Source of the DNA: Dicaeum eximium | Lineage: Eukaryota; Chordata; Aves; Passeriformes; Dicaeidae | Reading direction: 5' to 3' | Assembly: GCA_013396995.1 (NCBI GenBank) | Contig: VWZP01010946.1 | Span: forward strand, 62,001-126,000 | Length of the DNA stretch: 64,000 nucleotides | Shown here: piece by piece, positions 13,601 through 27,754 of the stretch | How the letters are laid out: every line of letters begins with the position of its first letter | How positions within the stretch are numbered: the first letter of the stretch is position 1 | The notes under the pieces: model-generated | Database searches by the model: none | Told to the model about the DNA's origin: nothing | Seen by the model: the letters and a program-made list of their open reading frames with translations, nothing else | Translations under genes and position numbers: made by a program

Positions 13601-15715
13601 CTCAGCAGGGAACCCCTCCAAAGGGCCCAGGGGTTGGGTTCCCACTCTTGCTGGGACCACCAGAAAACCCAGCACTTGGGTGTGGATGATTGCCCAGAAG
13701 ACCCTGGTGGCAGCAGGGAGGGCACCGTAGCATGGTCACCCATGTAAGGAATCAAAACGCTCTTGTGAAGTGTTGGACATGGCCTGAAACCCTGTGTGAA
13801 CAGGATCTGATGCCAAATTTCCCTTTATTTGGAGCATACCTGGATGCACAATGAGGGTGAAACCCACGAGGAGGGCAGTGACTGACACAGGCAGTAACAC
13901 ACGAGTGCTAAAAATGCGCGCGGCGTCAAAATGCGAGAACCAAACGGATTTTGGTGTTCTCTAAAGGTCTGAATTCGTGTCTCCACATGCAGGGAGGGAC
14001 TCAGTGCTCTGGGCTGGGTGTTCAGGATGCTGCAAGTCTTGGACTAAGCCAGCCAGCCACAGAACAAGGGACAAAAGGTGACTCTGAAGGGAAGAGCGCG
14101 GGACCCGCGCCCATTTCCACAGAAACAAGAGTGAAACAGCCAGACAGACCCCAGGGGAGCAGAACGAAGCAAGAAATGTGACAAAACCACAAGGCACGAG
14201 CAAGAAAAGCCCAGGCTGTCAAGAATATGACAGAGCCTGCAACTGGGCTGAGAAAGCTCCAGAGAAATCACAAATCTAGATATTACACAGCAAACAAAGC
14301 AAAGAAGGGGTTGTTGACTGTTTCCAAAATGCAGATGGGACCAAGAAATCCCCAAGGAACAGCAGGTGCTTTTACAAAAAGCAGAAGCTTTTCCTAAAAA
14401 AAAATAAAAAAAATTATTCTAAATTAATACTGTCCATGTAACTGATGAGAAAAAAAAAATAGGATTGATATGAAGCATTATGACTTTAAATTTGTGAAAT
14501 AAGCACTTTACCCATACCCACACATCCCTCTGAGTCAAAATCTTATTCTTTAAATTATATACTGATGACACTGGCACTGAAAGCCACCCAGTCATCTTTG
14601 CTCCCCTGTCATGAGAGGAAAGACCTCCTGTATGACATACATAGCCATATAATCAAGATATCTATCAAGAACTTTAATGAAGTAAAATATTAAATGCCAT
14701 TTTATAATCAAGAAATTAGTGTTTCTCCTTGTCTACCCATTACTCAATGTGCAGTTTCATTTACTCTTTTTTGTTCTCTAGCATCTGTTTTCTTTCATTC
14801 CTCTTCTTAGCTGCTTAATTTCACTGAAAAGAAAGATATTTTCCCTTAAAAAAAAAAAGGCAAGCAACCATTATCTGCTCTTTACATTTTGTTAAACCTC
14901 ATAATCCTTTTCACTGTGTCAACCACTTTGTCACCAAAATGACTTTGTCTCATATTCTTCCTTTACAAGTAATATTTCAAATCTGATGATCTTTTGGAAA
15001 ACCTTACCTCTCATAATGGTTTGTATGAGTTCATTACCTCATCTCTCCCAGTTCTATTATCCTGCCACAAGAAAAGCTGTGACATTTGAACTTTGAGACT
15101 TTTCCAGCCCTACAGGAGCTGATGAACAGGGGATTTTTGCTTTGTCTCTCTCTGCATTGAATCAGAATAGATTTAGCATCATCTTGACCTGGAGGCTGAA
15201 TTGAACCATTAGCTAAAATGGAATGCTTCTAGAAAATATGTAAAATAGTGTAGTGATCTATAATATAATGGGCTCTTTCAAAAGCTCTTCCATATGATTC
15301 TGCAGATGCTAAGGAGGTTATTTACTGTGCCTCAGACCTTCATTCTATTTGTTCTTTATGAAAGCTTCCAGATAAATTCATACAAATTGCAGGGAATTTT
15401 TTTTTTTTAAACAAAATTTGCAATTAGCATTAGCAATGACAGTTCAGCATACTTAAGAGAATGAAGTAGCTCATTTTCTTTCTAAAATCCATTGATTTCC
15501 AAGAATTATTTTTTACCTCAATTAATATTGCTAAAAGTGTACCTTCTCCATGCATATATTTTTACTTTCATAGACTTCTCAAGCAGCACTTTAAAAATAT
15601 TACTAAGGAAAAAAATCATAAAGTATGTTGTATTCTGAATAAGATACCAATTTACATGCCTGACCCATGATTAAGTATTTCATTAGTGTCTCACTCTAAG
15701 GAGAAGGGAGTGGGA

Positions 15716-15746
<31 letters not shown>

Positions 15747-18700
15747 GGCTGGCATTTGTGATCAGGTGAAAATCCTTCTTGTACAAATCATGAACACCAT
15801 TAACCCAAACTGCCAGCTCCTGGGAAAACTTGTACAAAGAAAGTTTCTCTTCAAATTTGATCAATAAAACTGAAAGAGAAGTGTAAGACACTGGACTACC
15901 TGTTCCTTGTCATAAGGATATGACATTTGAATTAAAGTCTCTTGATTTTAGTTACATTATTTTCAACTCTGATTCTTTAATTCAAAGTCAATTGTGTTTC
16001 CTGGCAGGCATTAAGAATTTTTTTCCCTCTGAAGTGGTTTATACTTGAGTATAATAAGAGAGAGTTAATTTGGTTTGAAAATGTGATCATTAAGTCTCCA
16101 TGTCCTGGTAACAGAATTACCTGTGCAAATAACACTTTTTTTTTGAGCTGCAGGAGTTACTCAGAGGGACTCCTGAAGTCCTTCTGGACTATTACAGTTT
16201 GAGTCTTGTGTCCTGTTTCCCACCTCCTCCTCTCAGTGAAGAAGAATTTGGCTCTCCACCTTAACATAACCAAGATTTTCCCTCCACCAGGATCTCTTTT
16301 TCCCCTACATCTCCTGATATGAAAATGCTGCAAGTACACCAAGAGAAACAAAAAGAGCTGAAAAAAACCTCACTAAAATAATGTTTGTAACAAATATTAG
16401 TAAATTTGGTTTTACAAAGAAATCCTTTTTCACTTACCAGATGCTAAATAACTGGAAATAACCTACAAAGCCACCCTACAGCTTATATTTCTGTGTCCTG
16501 TTGGAAATTGCTGGCATTTTTCCAAAGCTTTCTGACATTTTAACAGCAGACACCTTTTCATATCCATTTGCATGTTCTAAATCAAACCAAGGGCTGAAGA
16601 TGCATTCAAAGGATCTCTTTTCAGCTGTTTGAAATTACTACTATGAGCTAAAATCAATGTTCTGTCAACGACCTGTTTTTTAAAAGTAATTTCAAAATAT
16701 AATTTCAGCTATTGACTTTAGCCTGTCCTTTTTTCTTTCTCTGTGCCCTGTTCTTTCTTTAAATCTGCCACCCATTCTATCTCAAAAGCTGAAAATTAAC
16801 TGAGAGACTATTGCCTAAAAACAGTAATAATTGTATAGTTTACATTAACAGTGATCACCTATTGCCTTCTCACAGTCAAATCAGACTGGAGTTTGTTTCT
16901 TCTCAATGCTTGCTCCTTCTGAAAACCTGCATTTCCAGCTGTGAAATAACAAATAACCAATCTTCCTCTTCTCTACATCCTGAATTTTCCAGAACTTTCA
17001 GATGTGAATATTAAATATTGTGTGTCTGCAGACTCTCATTAAGGCTTTTTTTTTTTTTTTTTTATTTTTTTTAAGTAACTGGTTGTGGAGAGTTTAATGT
17101 TAACGTAAGTATGGAGGGGAGAGGAAGGGAGCAGACAAAGTGTGGAAAGAGATCAGTTCAGAGCAACTCTAATGTTCCATAACCTTCTAGTTTTGCAGGT
17201 AATATTCAAATCTTCAATACCTAGATTAACATAAAACACTTCAGAATAGCTTGAAAAATACACTGATTTCATTTTTAACACATCCTCACCTTCCCTTATG
17301 TATTCATTCAGCGTTGGTGGTCAAAGATATCTGCCACCAACACCTGCAAGCCTGTTCTGCCATGTACTGTCCTCATATCCATCTCTCCCAAAAAACACAC
17401 ATCCTCTTACTTTTCATCCTCTTTAAGTTTCCTGCTGCATTTTAACACACAAAAATCAGCCTAAAACGAGGCAATGATGTAATTATCTTTACAAAATGAA
17501 GTCTTTTAGTACCCAGCTTAGAAATGTAACGAGATTTCTGATACTTTAGCTTTAAAACTTTTTGGTTTTTTGGTTGGTTTTGGTTGGTTTCTTTTTGTTT
17601 CCTCTCCACCCCCCCACCTCGTATTTCCTAATTGTACATATTGTAATAGTGTACAGTGTTTCCTAACTGGCAAAATTGTGTTTGATTTAGGAAAATGCTT
17701 TCAGGAGGTGATCCTCAAATAACAAAAATCCTCAAGGGCCTTATCCTGTCCCTGCATTTATAAAAGAAAGGTGCCCACATGTTTTTTTACCTGCATTTTA
17801 GGTACATTTTTTAACAAGTAAAACTGCCTACAAAGTAAGCAAACTCCCTGTAAATTTTCATCATTCCTCATATCAGCTGTTACTTAAGGTATGTTTGAGG
17901 AATTAATAGGAACCACTGTCAGTAACAGAAATATTGGTTGTATAAATAAAATCCAATCTTACTTCCAGGGGATGAAAATGAAAATAAAACCCGTTCCTTT
18001 CAAAGAAATTCTTTTATTTTACCGTGCTAAGACGCAACCTCCAGAGCCACTGCTGTGAATCTTGTTTTACCCACAAAGGAATTAATCAGCTTTGCACAGA
18101 GACCCTGACAGCGTGGGGTGGTGATGAAATCCTAACTTTGTCCCACGCTGTTCCATCAGAGCACCTGCCCACAGAGGTGCAGGGGCAGAGCAGCTGCATT
18201 TCCCACTCCATCACCACCTTTGTTACAAAATCACCTCCAGCCCTGTGGCTCCAACACAACATTCATTTTGCAACATCAATTACAGCTGATAAACGTGGGA
18301 AAAATGTTTGAATGAAATAGTTATTAGTTAACTTCCACCTGAAATCAGCACATGTTTTCATGGTTATAAAAATCAAGATGCAATAATTGAATATATTTTT
18401 AAAGGTGTTTGGGACAAAAAAGGTGTCATTTTTCTTTACCATTTTACTTATTTCACACATATATAAAATTAAATATAAAATGAAGTCTCAAGAATCATTG
18501 ACTTAAAAACACCAAGCACCCAAAAAGAATCTTTCACTGATAAGAAATTTTGAATTGTGACTTGAGTAGGACTTGAGTGGGAAGGAGTTATTTATTTCAA
18601 TAGCTAGAGAATATCCATAAGGCTCTAAGGAAGACAATAAGGATTATAACAGTTCTCACTCTTTCTTCACACCACTTCAAAAATCTGCAAATAAAAATGA

Positions 18701-19334
18701 GGATAAGATATTTGCTGTTAGGAATCTGGAATTCAAGCAGAGCAGAAGAGGCATCAGTACTCTGCTATTAACATTAATACTTGTTAACAGCAGCTATGAT
18801 CTTGGTTTTTTAAATGGGAGACACCTCCAGGCAGATTTTACAAAGAATTCTGAAGCCAGAAGCACAATTAGCCCAGGGTCAACAGCCTGAATCATGACTC
18901 AGTCCAGGGACATCAGATCATAGATTAATATCTCTGATAAAGAGAACAAAAGCAGAATTAAGCAGGTTGCACACAGGCAAAGCTGTAATGAGTAGCAATA
19001 CTGTCTTAGCCTGAGTTTGAAGAGGAACAGAAATGAAGAACTATGATACAACAACCCTGTGTTGATAATATTGCTATATTCTTCTGGGGAAAAAAATATT
19101 TTAAAAATTAACCTAGTATTGTGGTGTTTAATGCCTGGTAACTGTGAACCTTGGTGATCTAATTGCATGTTCAGACTCTGTAGCTGCAGACCATAGATAA
19201 CTTTACCCACATGAACAGTCTCAAAGATTTCAGTGGGATGAAACATAAACCAAAGGTGCAATATTCATCTGAAAGAATAAGTGGACTGTAACATAAATAA
19301 TGCTTAGTGAAAGGTTGGGTTTGAGACAACCTTG
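13601..19334. other. Non-coding stretch, no gene seen
   Basis: About 13600-14330 is moderately GC-rich with a few CpGs (for example 'atgcgcgcggcgtc' near 13913). Overlapping frames of 66-103 codons on the minus strand in 13961-14355 have no recognisable domain. From about 14400 on the DNA is AT-rich. It contains A/T tracts and a 25-base T-run at 15722-15746. Another T-rich run lies near 17047-17073, and a T/G-rich 'ggttttggttgg' stretch near 17563-17600. No gene, RNA gene or further transposon was recognised. Confidence 0.45.
15722..15746. repeat. Poly-T run (25 bases)
   Basis: An uninterrupted run of 25 T's follows 'gggagggagc' and precedes 'ggctggcatt'. It has no retroposon body next to it. 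Length in the assembly is likely to be unreliable, as for any long homopolymer. Confidence 0.9.
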
Positions 19335-19465
19335 ATCAAAGGATCACAGAAAGGCTTGGATTGGCAGAGACCTCAAACACCAATCTCCCCTCCATGGGCA
19401 GGGATGTCACCCAGTAGATCAGGCTGCTCAGGGCCCCATCCAGCCTGGCTTTGGGGTGGGGATGA
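19335..19465 (-). mobile_element. CR1 LINE 3'-end fragment (antisense)
   Basis: The antisense of the CR1 3' end is recognisable. 'ggatcacagaaaggcttgga' (19341) stands for the terminal repeat, followed by 'ccatgggcagggatgtcacc' (19393) and 'caggctgctcagggccccat' near 19420. 'ccagcctggctttgg' closes the fragment. The body is truncated and carries no open reverse transcriptase frame. Confidence 0.88.
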
Positions 19466-22400
19466 GGAAACCTTAGTTTTGTGTTTATTTTTAAAAAAAA
19501 AAAAGGACTATTGGGTAATTTTAAAGGCGAGTGTGTCCAAATGTGAACACACACAATCTGGTGCAGTGACTTCTTTCTGCCTCCATGCCCTCAGCTGCCA
19601 CCTGTGAGGGAAGGGAAGCTGCAGAACCCTGCAGAGCTGCAGAACCTCATTTCTGTCTCCCTGGGACACAGCCCTGGAGTGTGAGGCATCATCTGCCAAC
19701 CACACTTCTCCCACTGCAAGTCCTCTCCTAGGCTGAGACCACGGGAGCAGTAGGCATTGGGAAGCCAAGAGAATTTCTTTTTTCACTCCACAGAAATTTA
19801 ACAGCCTTCCACATTAAATAAGTGTTGTGGTTGCCAATCCCCTTCAGTTTTGAACTGGCTTTAAGCTGCTATTAGAGAATTATTTCCTTCTTTGACAGTT
19901 TGCTGACATCTTGCTAGCATGGGTGAAATCATGACTAAATTCCCTTCTCAAGGCTCACTGTAAACTCGATGGGAAAGTAAACACTTTGCACAATGGGATT
20001 TTTGCTTCTGCCTTCCTCTGGTTGCTTTTGCAACACAAGCAGCTTTGCTCAGCAGCAAATCCTATTCAAGTAGTTATTGTGATTGCCTGCACTAACATGA
20101 GACACTCATTTAAGAAGATTACAAAATAATGATGAAATTGCAGCATTACTACATTGTAAATCTCATCAGTGAGGATAGAGAGAAGCTCTCAGAAAGTAAC
20201 AGATTGTTATTTCAAGTTTCTCTGTTTCCATTATCTGACTTCTCTGAACATAAGGAAACTAAAGACACTGATATTTTGAACTTAATTAAATATTTCAGAA
20301 GTAGTTGTATGTAATGCCTATTATTGTAGTTTAGAAGTTTAGCTTCAGCCCAGAGTTAGCAAATGAATAGCAGGTGATTAAAATGCTGTTTATTGTACCA
20401 GTAACTGGTTTAATAAGCATCTATGCTGGCACTTTAAACCACCTTGTGAAAGCAGGGCAGCATCAGCTTGTGCACTGGGCATTTCTGTATCGTGTGAAAT
20501 ATTGAAAGTGCTTAAAGCTCTGAAGCATCTATCTGCTGAAAGACTCAGTAAGATGTCCACTACTTTAAAATGATATTTTTAACAAATATTCAGCTAAACA
20601 AAGTCAGGAGTTCAGACTGGTTACTATGACCAGGCTGAAGAGGCACCAAATCTATAAAATTGAAAAGTTGGATTGTTTTTACTGCTTATCTGAGAGGCTC
20701 AGTTTCAGGCAAAATTTAAGACTACTGGAATTATCTAAAAAATTAAAATTATCTAAAACTCTAAAACAAATACACATCTTATGGAGAGAGTCAAACACAG
20801 ATATGTTTTCATATAACATTTTCTGGAAGGACAAACCTGAGCCAGTGAAATCTTTCTCCTATTGAAGTTAATAGTAGGTAACCTCAAAAGTACATCAAGC
20901 TTGGGACAAAAGAAAAAAGATTATTTTCACAATTAAACTTAGGTAAGGAGCTTTTGGGGGTGACATTTCTGATGAAGCTACTGGATAACAAATTGTATTT
21001 GACAATGAATCGTTATAATCCACCCCCTTTCAATCCACAGCAAAAAAATTTCTTCCCAATACCTCATCTAAACATATTATCTTTGCTCTTAAAGCCATCC
21101 CCCATCTTTTTATTCCATTCCCCCTTGTCCTATCATGGACATGAGACAGTTGCAGGGATCAGCAGGAAACCCTGCTGAGAATTTGCTTTTATTGTGAGGC
21201 ACAAACACTTCCCAAATTCTTGGTCTGGTGATCCTATTCTAGTCATTCTAGTTTTTAAGTAATTTGAGAAATCTCTATTGCTTGAAAATATGCCTTTATT
21301 ATAGCTTTTATAGCTAAATGTTAAAACACCTGAACTTCTTAGGAAACAAAACCAACTTACTGTCATAGTTAGAGTATATTACATTTAAAAGGAACATTTT
21401 CCCCTAAATGCAAATGTTTTACTTTTGAAAAACAAAGTAAACATTATTGTGCTTTCAGATTCCAAATGGCTTTTGGCAGATGACATATGTTCCCCAAAAG
21501 CATACTTTGGGGACTTGGTCCTTGACAAAAGGATGAGCAACCAAGTGATCTATTCCATCTCTGTTTTCAGCAATGCCATCATTTGTAGCATTTACAACAA
21601 AAACAATATCAAATGAGTATTCACAAAGCAACAGCTGTCCTTCTCTTCAAACTACTCTTAAAGATTATTTCTGTCAGGATGTTTACAAAAACTTGACAAT
21701 GGTTAGGCAGATGAGATTCTCCAATTGCTTATTACTTATGCCAAAGATGAGAATAATTCCATCCCTAAAAAGAGTTTCTTCTATCTCCTTTTTGTGTTTG
21801 TCTTGGTGAATAGGGGTTATATATTCCTCTATGTTCCAAACATAGGTAATAATTATATTAGATGTCATCAATATTAAAGAAAAAGGAAATAAAATCATGT
21901 TTATTTTTCTACTAGAGCCCAAGTTCTCGTTACAGACTATTATGGACAGCAAATGACTCCTGTATTTATGCTAGGTAATAACTGACTCCAAAAAGTTATG
22001 AAATTACATCTAATAATTTCTTTTAGGTAACTAGACCATATTAAAAAATCTGATGTGTAAAATCAGATTTAAATGTCAAGTTGAAAGAAATCCACTAAAC
22101 ATATCTCTCCAGGTATCACAGGAATGATAACACTAAACTGCAGATAGGAATACAATAAAAAACCCAAACTGAAAAAGTATATCCAGCACAACCCCAGAGG
22201 TAATTTTTGGGATACATTTCAAGAGACTTTTAGGCAAATAAAGAACTCTTTAGGAGTACTGAGACTGAGCAATATCAAAACAGGCAGTTTTCATCAGCTG
22301 CCTTAAAATTCCTGTTTCTGGCACAAGTGATATAAAACCACACTTGGTATCAAGGCTGGGATGATTGCAGCTCCAGGGGTTCAGGCAGTGAGATTCATCT

Positions 22401-25400
22401 GTCACCTTGCTCCCACCTAGCACACATCCATCTGATAGGTGATCTCAGAATATCTTATCTCACTGGATTTCTCAGCACACAAACCGGGAGGAAATGTGGA
22501 GGTGAAAAAAAAACTGTCCTAAAACTCCAGTGCTTCAATAAGCCCTTGAATACTAGAGAATCAGCTTCTAATTCTACTGAAATTTTGAATTCCTCTCTCT
22601 GGGGCAGTGATTTCTAGCTCCCAAGAAAACAGCCCAATCCTCAGGCTGGGGGCATTCTCTAAGAAAACATGGGTTTCACCACCCATTCTGAATGTTTGGG
22701 GACAGGGAAGGAGGGAAAAGAAATGGAAATACCTTCTCTGTTCATCTAAAAACAATCCAATGATCAGATGATTCATATCAGTCAAGTGTTAGAGAGCTAT
22801 ATAGAATATTCTAAAGATAAAAATCTCCTCTGAATATGTATATAAAAGCTTGAATGATTTTTTGAGTACTTCAACAACTTCAGCAGTAACCCAAGAAGCA
22901 CAGGGCTGGAATTGTTCAAACAGTAGCTAATATTCAAATAACCCATCAAAACTGTATTTCCAACAGACTGGCATCATGAAAAGAATTTTGGATAAAGGGG
23001 AACAGATAAAGAGAAATAGCAAAAAGAACTCAGAGGAGCTGTCAAAGTCCCCCAGGACAGTTTTAGACAGAATTAGGACACCATTTGCAGGGAAAGTTGT
23101 TGTTATGGACACTGAAGGCTCAGCCCAGGCTCTGCGTGAAGAAAGCAGCCAGAGAGGAACGTGACTGCTCAGCTCCAATCAGAATTAAATTTACATTTAT
23201 TTAGTCTCATAACTTGTGGATTCTAAATTTTAAAGCAGCAGCTCAGCCTCAGACTGGATTTTAATGTTGGATACACATCCAGGTGAAAGGGAAAAACCCT
23301 GGGGAGCCCTCTCCCTGGGAAATCTGAACAAAAGTGGGATATGGAGGCGCATTCAGGACACTGATACATCCTTCAGAGACAGGAGAGTTAAGGAGCAGCA
23401 CTCCAAATTAAATCCTGGCAGGCAGGAGTAGGAAGCTGCAAGCACAGGTAGAGAGACACCATGTGGGAGGTGTAAAGTGACACTTTGGTAAGGCTCTTCC
23501 CCTCTGCACAGAGGTGGTGGCACACAGCAGGTTCTCAGCCCCAGCCTGGTGTTTCAGGGCTGATCTCAGCATCCCTGGCTGCTGAACCCAGCTGTAAATC
23601 TCAGCACCAACTTGGACCTCACTTTCCCATGCCTTTGGTGAAGGCTGTAGGAAATTACTTTTTGTCTCCTCCACAGTCTTCATGGCCCAAAGCTTGGCAT
23701 TATTAGTCTTTGATTAGAGATTAAAAACAGCTTTAGAAGAAGGCAGATGGTTCCCAGAACAACGCAGACTGTGGTGTTGGGATATTCTTAGTGAAAGCAA
23801 AAAAATTCTAAATTCTGCACCAAATAGGACTGACATTTATAAAAATTCCACTGGGACATTAGGCCACAGATGCAGATGATTCTTTTTGCCATGAAAGGGC
23901 AATAATCTGGCATGGAGTCCAAGGGGCACTTTTTTCTGAGGAACCTCTAGTTCAGCTGGGCACAGTATCCTGAGAAATTGGACCCTGACTTCTCACCCTG
24001 GCATTTCCTAATGGTTAGCTTTAGACATTTCCCCTCCCTGCTGTTGCCTCTGTATCACACTCTCAGCACCTCCCTGTGCACAGTGTGAGATCACTCAGCA
24101 GCTTGAGTTATCTAAATTTCTATAGGCAGTGCTGTTTCCAAGAGTTAGGGGACACAGTGGCTGCAGTAGCCAGAGCTCTGTTCCAGTATTCAGTCACTGA
24201 TCTGTTATCTAGTGATACAACAAACGATTTGAACCATTTGCAGAGTAGGTATTATTGGCTAAACAGTCAATTTATCAAATTACTGTGTTCCAGGCTGTGG
24301 AATATAGCCTGGCTTTCTGATGGAATGAAAGTAGGAGGAGGAGGAGAATAAATATTTCCCTTAGTAAGTACTAAGAGACTGAAGAGATATATTATAAATA
24401 CACATTGAAATACAGAACACCAGAAAGCAGCAACCAATTAAAGCCTTTACATGCTTCAATTTCTTATCTCTATCTCAACTCTTATTTTATAAAACCTTTG
24501 AATACAAAAGACAATTCTATGAGCAGTAAGTGGAGTTCAAGGCAGATAAGGGATTATAAAGTCTCTGAGAGGCACACAGGGTCTTTAGAACTAAGGATAA
24601 AGTTTAGAATTTGATGCTACCTCTGCATGCTGAGCCACAAGGCTCTCCACATTGCTCTAGGTGATCTAGAGACAGTGACAGCAAGAGTCACCTCGGTTCA
24701 GAACTCTGCAAAATTGCCTCTTTTTTCCAGAGGAGGGAGTCTTGCAGTGGCAACGTTCTGCAGGGCACAGAGCTGTACAAAGACACTTGGTCCTTCAGTG
24801 GCAGCTAACTCCTTAGGCCAGCCAGCTGAGAGCACTCATACAGATTTTAAAAAATGAAGTGATGGTGCAAAGCCTACTTTCAGCAGAAGAAAGAACCTCA
24901 GTAATTTAGGCCAGTACTTACTATATTAATTTCTAACAGAGGGTCACTGACTAAGGGCCAGGTGGATACCTACAGCAAGCACATGCACAAAACTTAACTG
25001 CACCAAAACCCTTCTTTTATTTAAACCTATCTCTAAAATTACTGTGCAAATCATGGCACAGCAATGAGTTGAACTACCACAAGGATTTCCCTAAAACCAG
25101 ACCTGGCAACGTGCTCTACATTTCTGGCTTGCATAAATACCTCTTCTTCAGGTGGTTTGATGCACCATTCAACAAGTCATCGAGGCTGCTGTAAGTTATT
25201 TGTGCATATTTTGGGAAGCAGCTGTTAGGAAGCCCCACAGGTCTGGATGTAAATAAATCACATGGCTGCAAACTTCCTGTGAGAGGAAAACACAGATCAT
25301 GCCAAGATACTTCTGTATTGAAGTAAGGAAAGGAAATGTTAAAATAATGCTCTAGATTTGGAGCGTTTTCTTTCACTGATGAGTTGGAAGTTAACAGACC

Positions 25401-27382
25401 AGCTCCAGCTAAAGAAACTGACTGGAAATCATGGCAGCAATTTTTTTTTCTTTTTTAAAACATGTAGCCTCAGGATGTGGTAAAAATGTTTTATTCAGAA
25501 CTAATTTTAACTAAAACAAGATAAAGGGGAAGATAGTGTCATGTATAAATAAAAATGTTAAAGACAGCAATTCACCTGTCTGATCCAAATCCCAATTAGA
25601 TGGGCTAACTTTGAATCTGAAACGTGGATTTGGGTTAAAGCACAAAGGTTTTAAACCTCTTTCAAACTCATGCAAAGTTAGTCATCTCAAGAAACAAGTT
25701 TTACCTGTTCTCCAAAGCCTTCTGGCTGAAAATCTAAACTTGGCCACTCTGAAAAAAAGAAGTGTGTCATGGAATTGAGCCAAAAAACTTAATGCAAGTT
25801 TAGGCATATAAACATACTAAGGCTGAAATGTCACGCAATACTGGTCATAAAATTCTAGCAATCTTTCACTAACTGTTTGTTCACAGCAATAAAAAAATAG
25901 TTATGAGTTTCCCAGAATAAATAATTTAAGTATTAAGAAAATTAATGAGCCAGAATGCTGTTGAAAAAGAAATATGTGTGTTTCGGAGAATTTGTGTATG
26001 CTAAAACTTTTAAACTTGCACTTACAAACTTTAAATAGATTTTTTAAAAACTAATTTTTTTTATGGAGACCTAAAATCTCTACTGCCCTATTCCCTTTCT
26101 TCCTCTGATATTACCTATGTCTTCTGAGCACACCACCCAGAACTTTTCTCAGTTTAGCTTTAATGAACATTAAAATAAACCAATTCTTCTGTGTAAAGCC
26201 AAAATACAGCATTTCAGATTGACACTGGAGCTCACTGAAACTGCTGAATTCAGCTGCATATATCCACCTTTAATTAAGATTGCTGCAAGTGCAACTATTC
26301 CCAAGCTGTCCAAAACATGACCTGCTGAGGAAATCAAGCAACCAGGGTCAGAGATTGTACCTGGAAATATTTTCTGTGCATTAGGAAGACTTGAGAGAAG
26401 ATAAATGTAGCAGAGAGGTGGCTCAGAGAGAAAATCATTACCCAGGCAAACTCTGGCAGGACAGTGCTGCAGGGGATTCCCTCAGGTAAGGTGGGAGCAG
26501 CAAGAGCTGCAGGTGTGACCAAGCACCTCCTGTCCTCCTGTGTTCAGGCAGACACCTGTCAGAGACATTTTATAAGTTTCTTAGATGCAAACTTGCTGAG
26601 TTTTTTCCTTCCATGGGAAAAGCTCACTTCTGAGCAGATTTCTGTAAAAACAAATCTGTGTGTGTGTGGTTTCAAGGACATGGCTGGTCTGTGTCCCACA
26701 GAGGAGATGAGAACTGTCTCTCTTTCTTAACCTATGAGTTAAGAAACTCTTGCTTTGTTTAACAAGAACAATTCTTATCTTGGAATTCTCAGCATTCCAG
26801 GAGTCTTGTACTGACCATGAAGGAGAAAGCATGTTAGCTCTGAGCATGGGCACCTATAGCCCAAAATCCTTCTGAACAATGGAGTCATTTTAATAAATAA
26901 TATCAGCCTTCTGATACTGGAGTCAAAGAGTCCTGATCCATCACCCCACTCAAGAAGCAATCACAACAAATGCTCACCCCAACGTGATGATCAGAACAGA
27001 CACCTTTTTGGATGTGTCTGAGAATGAATAAAAGAGCTCCAAAGGTTAATCTGGTACCACAACTGGATAGACAGTGCCTGGGCTGGGTGGGTGACAAGGA
27101 GGAGCCTGGCAAAACCCTGGGCACTCTCAGCTGCTCACATCCCCTTCTCTCTGGTTTATACACACTGAAGAAGATGCAAATACATTTTTAGGCATCTTCA
27201 CACCCATGCACATACATATATAAAAATACACACACAGACACACACTTTGGGAGCCATGAAAGCAGCCAAGCCATTCCCAGCACTGCTCCAGAGCCTTCTG
27301 GAATTACACTGGCCCTAACACAGGCACTCAGACAGGACCTCTCATCACTGAGGAGACCAGCCCACTTTGCAGCACAGCACCA
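19466..27382. other. AT-rich non-coding stretch, no gene seen
   Basis: No gene was recognised. An A-run of about 12 lies near 19493. Reading frames up to about 90 codons are present on both strands without domain signatures. One frame at 22976-23164 (+) is rich in Lys, Glu, Ser and Arg and sits in less biased DNA, but no splice sites or homology could be attached to it. A short CA/TA-rich microsatellite lies near 27211-27243. Confidence 0.45.
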
Positions 27383-27388
27383 GCCAAG
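27383..27388 (+). repeat. Target-site duplication GCCAAG, left copy
   Basis: This hexamer is identical to bases 27703-27708 and directly abuts the TG terminus of the solo LTR. It fixes the left border of the insertion. Confidence 0.85.
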
Positions 27389-27702
27389 TGTCACAATAGA
27401 GAGTGACACAAATCACAGAGACACAGCAAACTCCAGCCCAGGTAAAGGCAAAGAAGAGAGAGCTTTATTTTGATTTTTGTATTATATAGAGGTTTGGGAA
27501 TGGCCGTGGATTGGAGAAAGAGGTCACCACCTCTCCAACCACACTGGTCAATGAAAAGGTCCATCAAACCTTTCTCCTCCCAGGAGAAAGGAATGAAAAA
27601 CAAAAGGACAGTTAGAAAAACATCAGTGAGTTTACAGAAAAACCTCGTGAGAAACTTTATCCCAAAAATGAAAACATCAGAAGGCTGAAACTCAGGGTGA
27701 CA
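27389..27702 (-). mobile_element. Solo LTR of an endogenous retrovirus with 6-bp target-site duplication
   Basis: This 314-base unit begins TGTCAC and ends GTGACA, a perfect 6-bp terminal inverted repeat with the canonical TG...CA ends. It is flanked by an identical hexamer, GCCAAG, at 27383-27388 and 27703-27708, which is the target-site duplication. Read on the minus strand it has a TATA-like 'tatataata' (plus 27480-27488) followed closely by AATAAA (complement of 'tttatt' at about 27465-27470), as in U3-R-U5. A 6-bp duplication is usual for avian class II (ERVK/alpharetrovirus-like) elements, so that class is inferred. There is no internal viral sequence, so it most likely arose by LTR-LTR recombination. 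Confidence 0.85.
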
Positions 27703-27708
27703 GCCAAG
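27703..27708 (+). repeat. Target-site duplication GCCAAG, right copy
   Basis: This hexamer is identical to bases 27383-27388 and directly follows the CA terminus of the solo LTR. It fixes the right border. Confidence 0.85.
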
Positions 27709-27754
27709 CAAGGTACAAGCAGGAAACAAAGCTGGGTCCTTGCTCCAGAATGCC

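Noticed and set aside
13961..14355. Several overlapping minus-strand frames rich in Cys, Leu and Ser
   Set aside because: Mutually overlapping in different phases, with no splice support or family match.
17563..17600. GGTTTT-like stretch resembling telomeric repeat
   Set aside because: Irregular T/G words, not TTAGGG; too short and degenerate to be an interstitial telomere.
22976..23164. Charged 62-codon plus-strand frame, possibly an exon
   Set aside because: No convincing splice sites on both sides and no recognised family; the length is within chance expectation.
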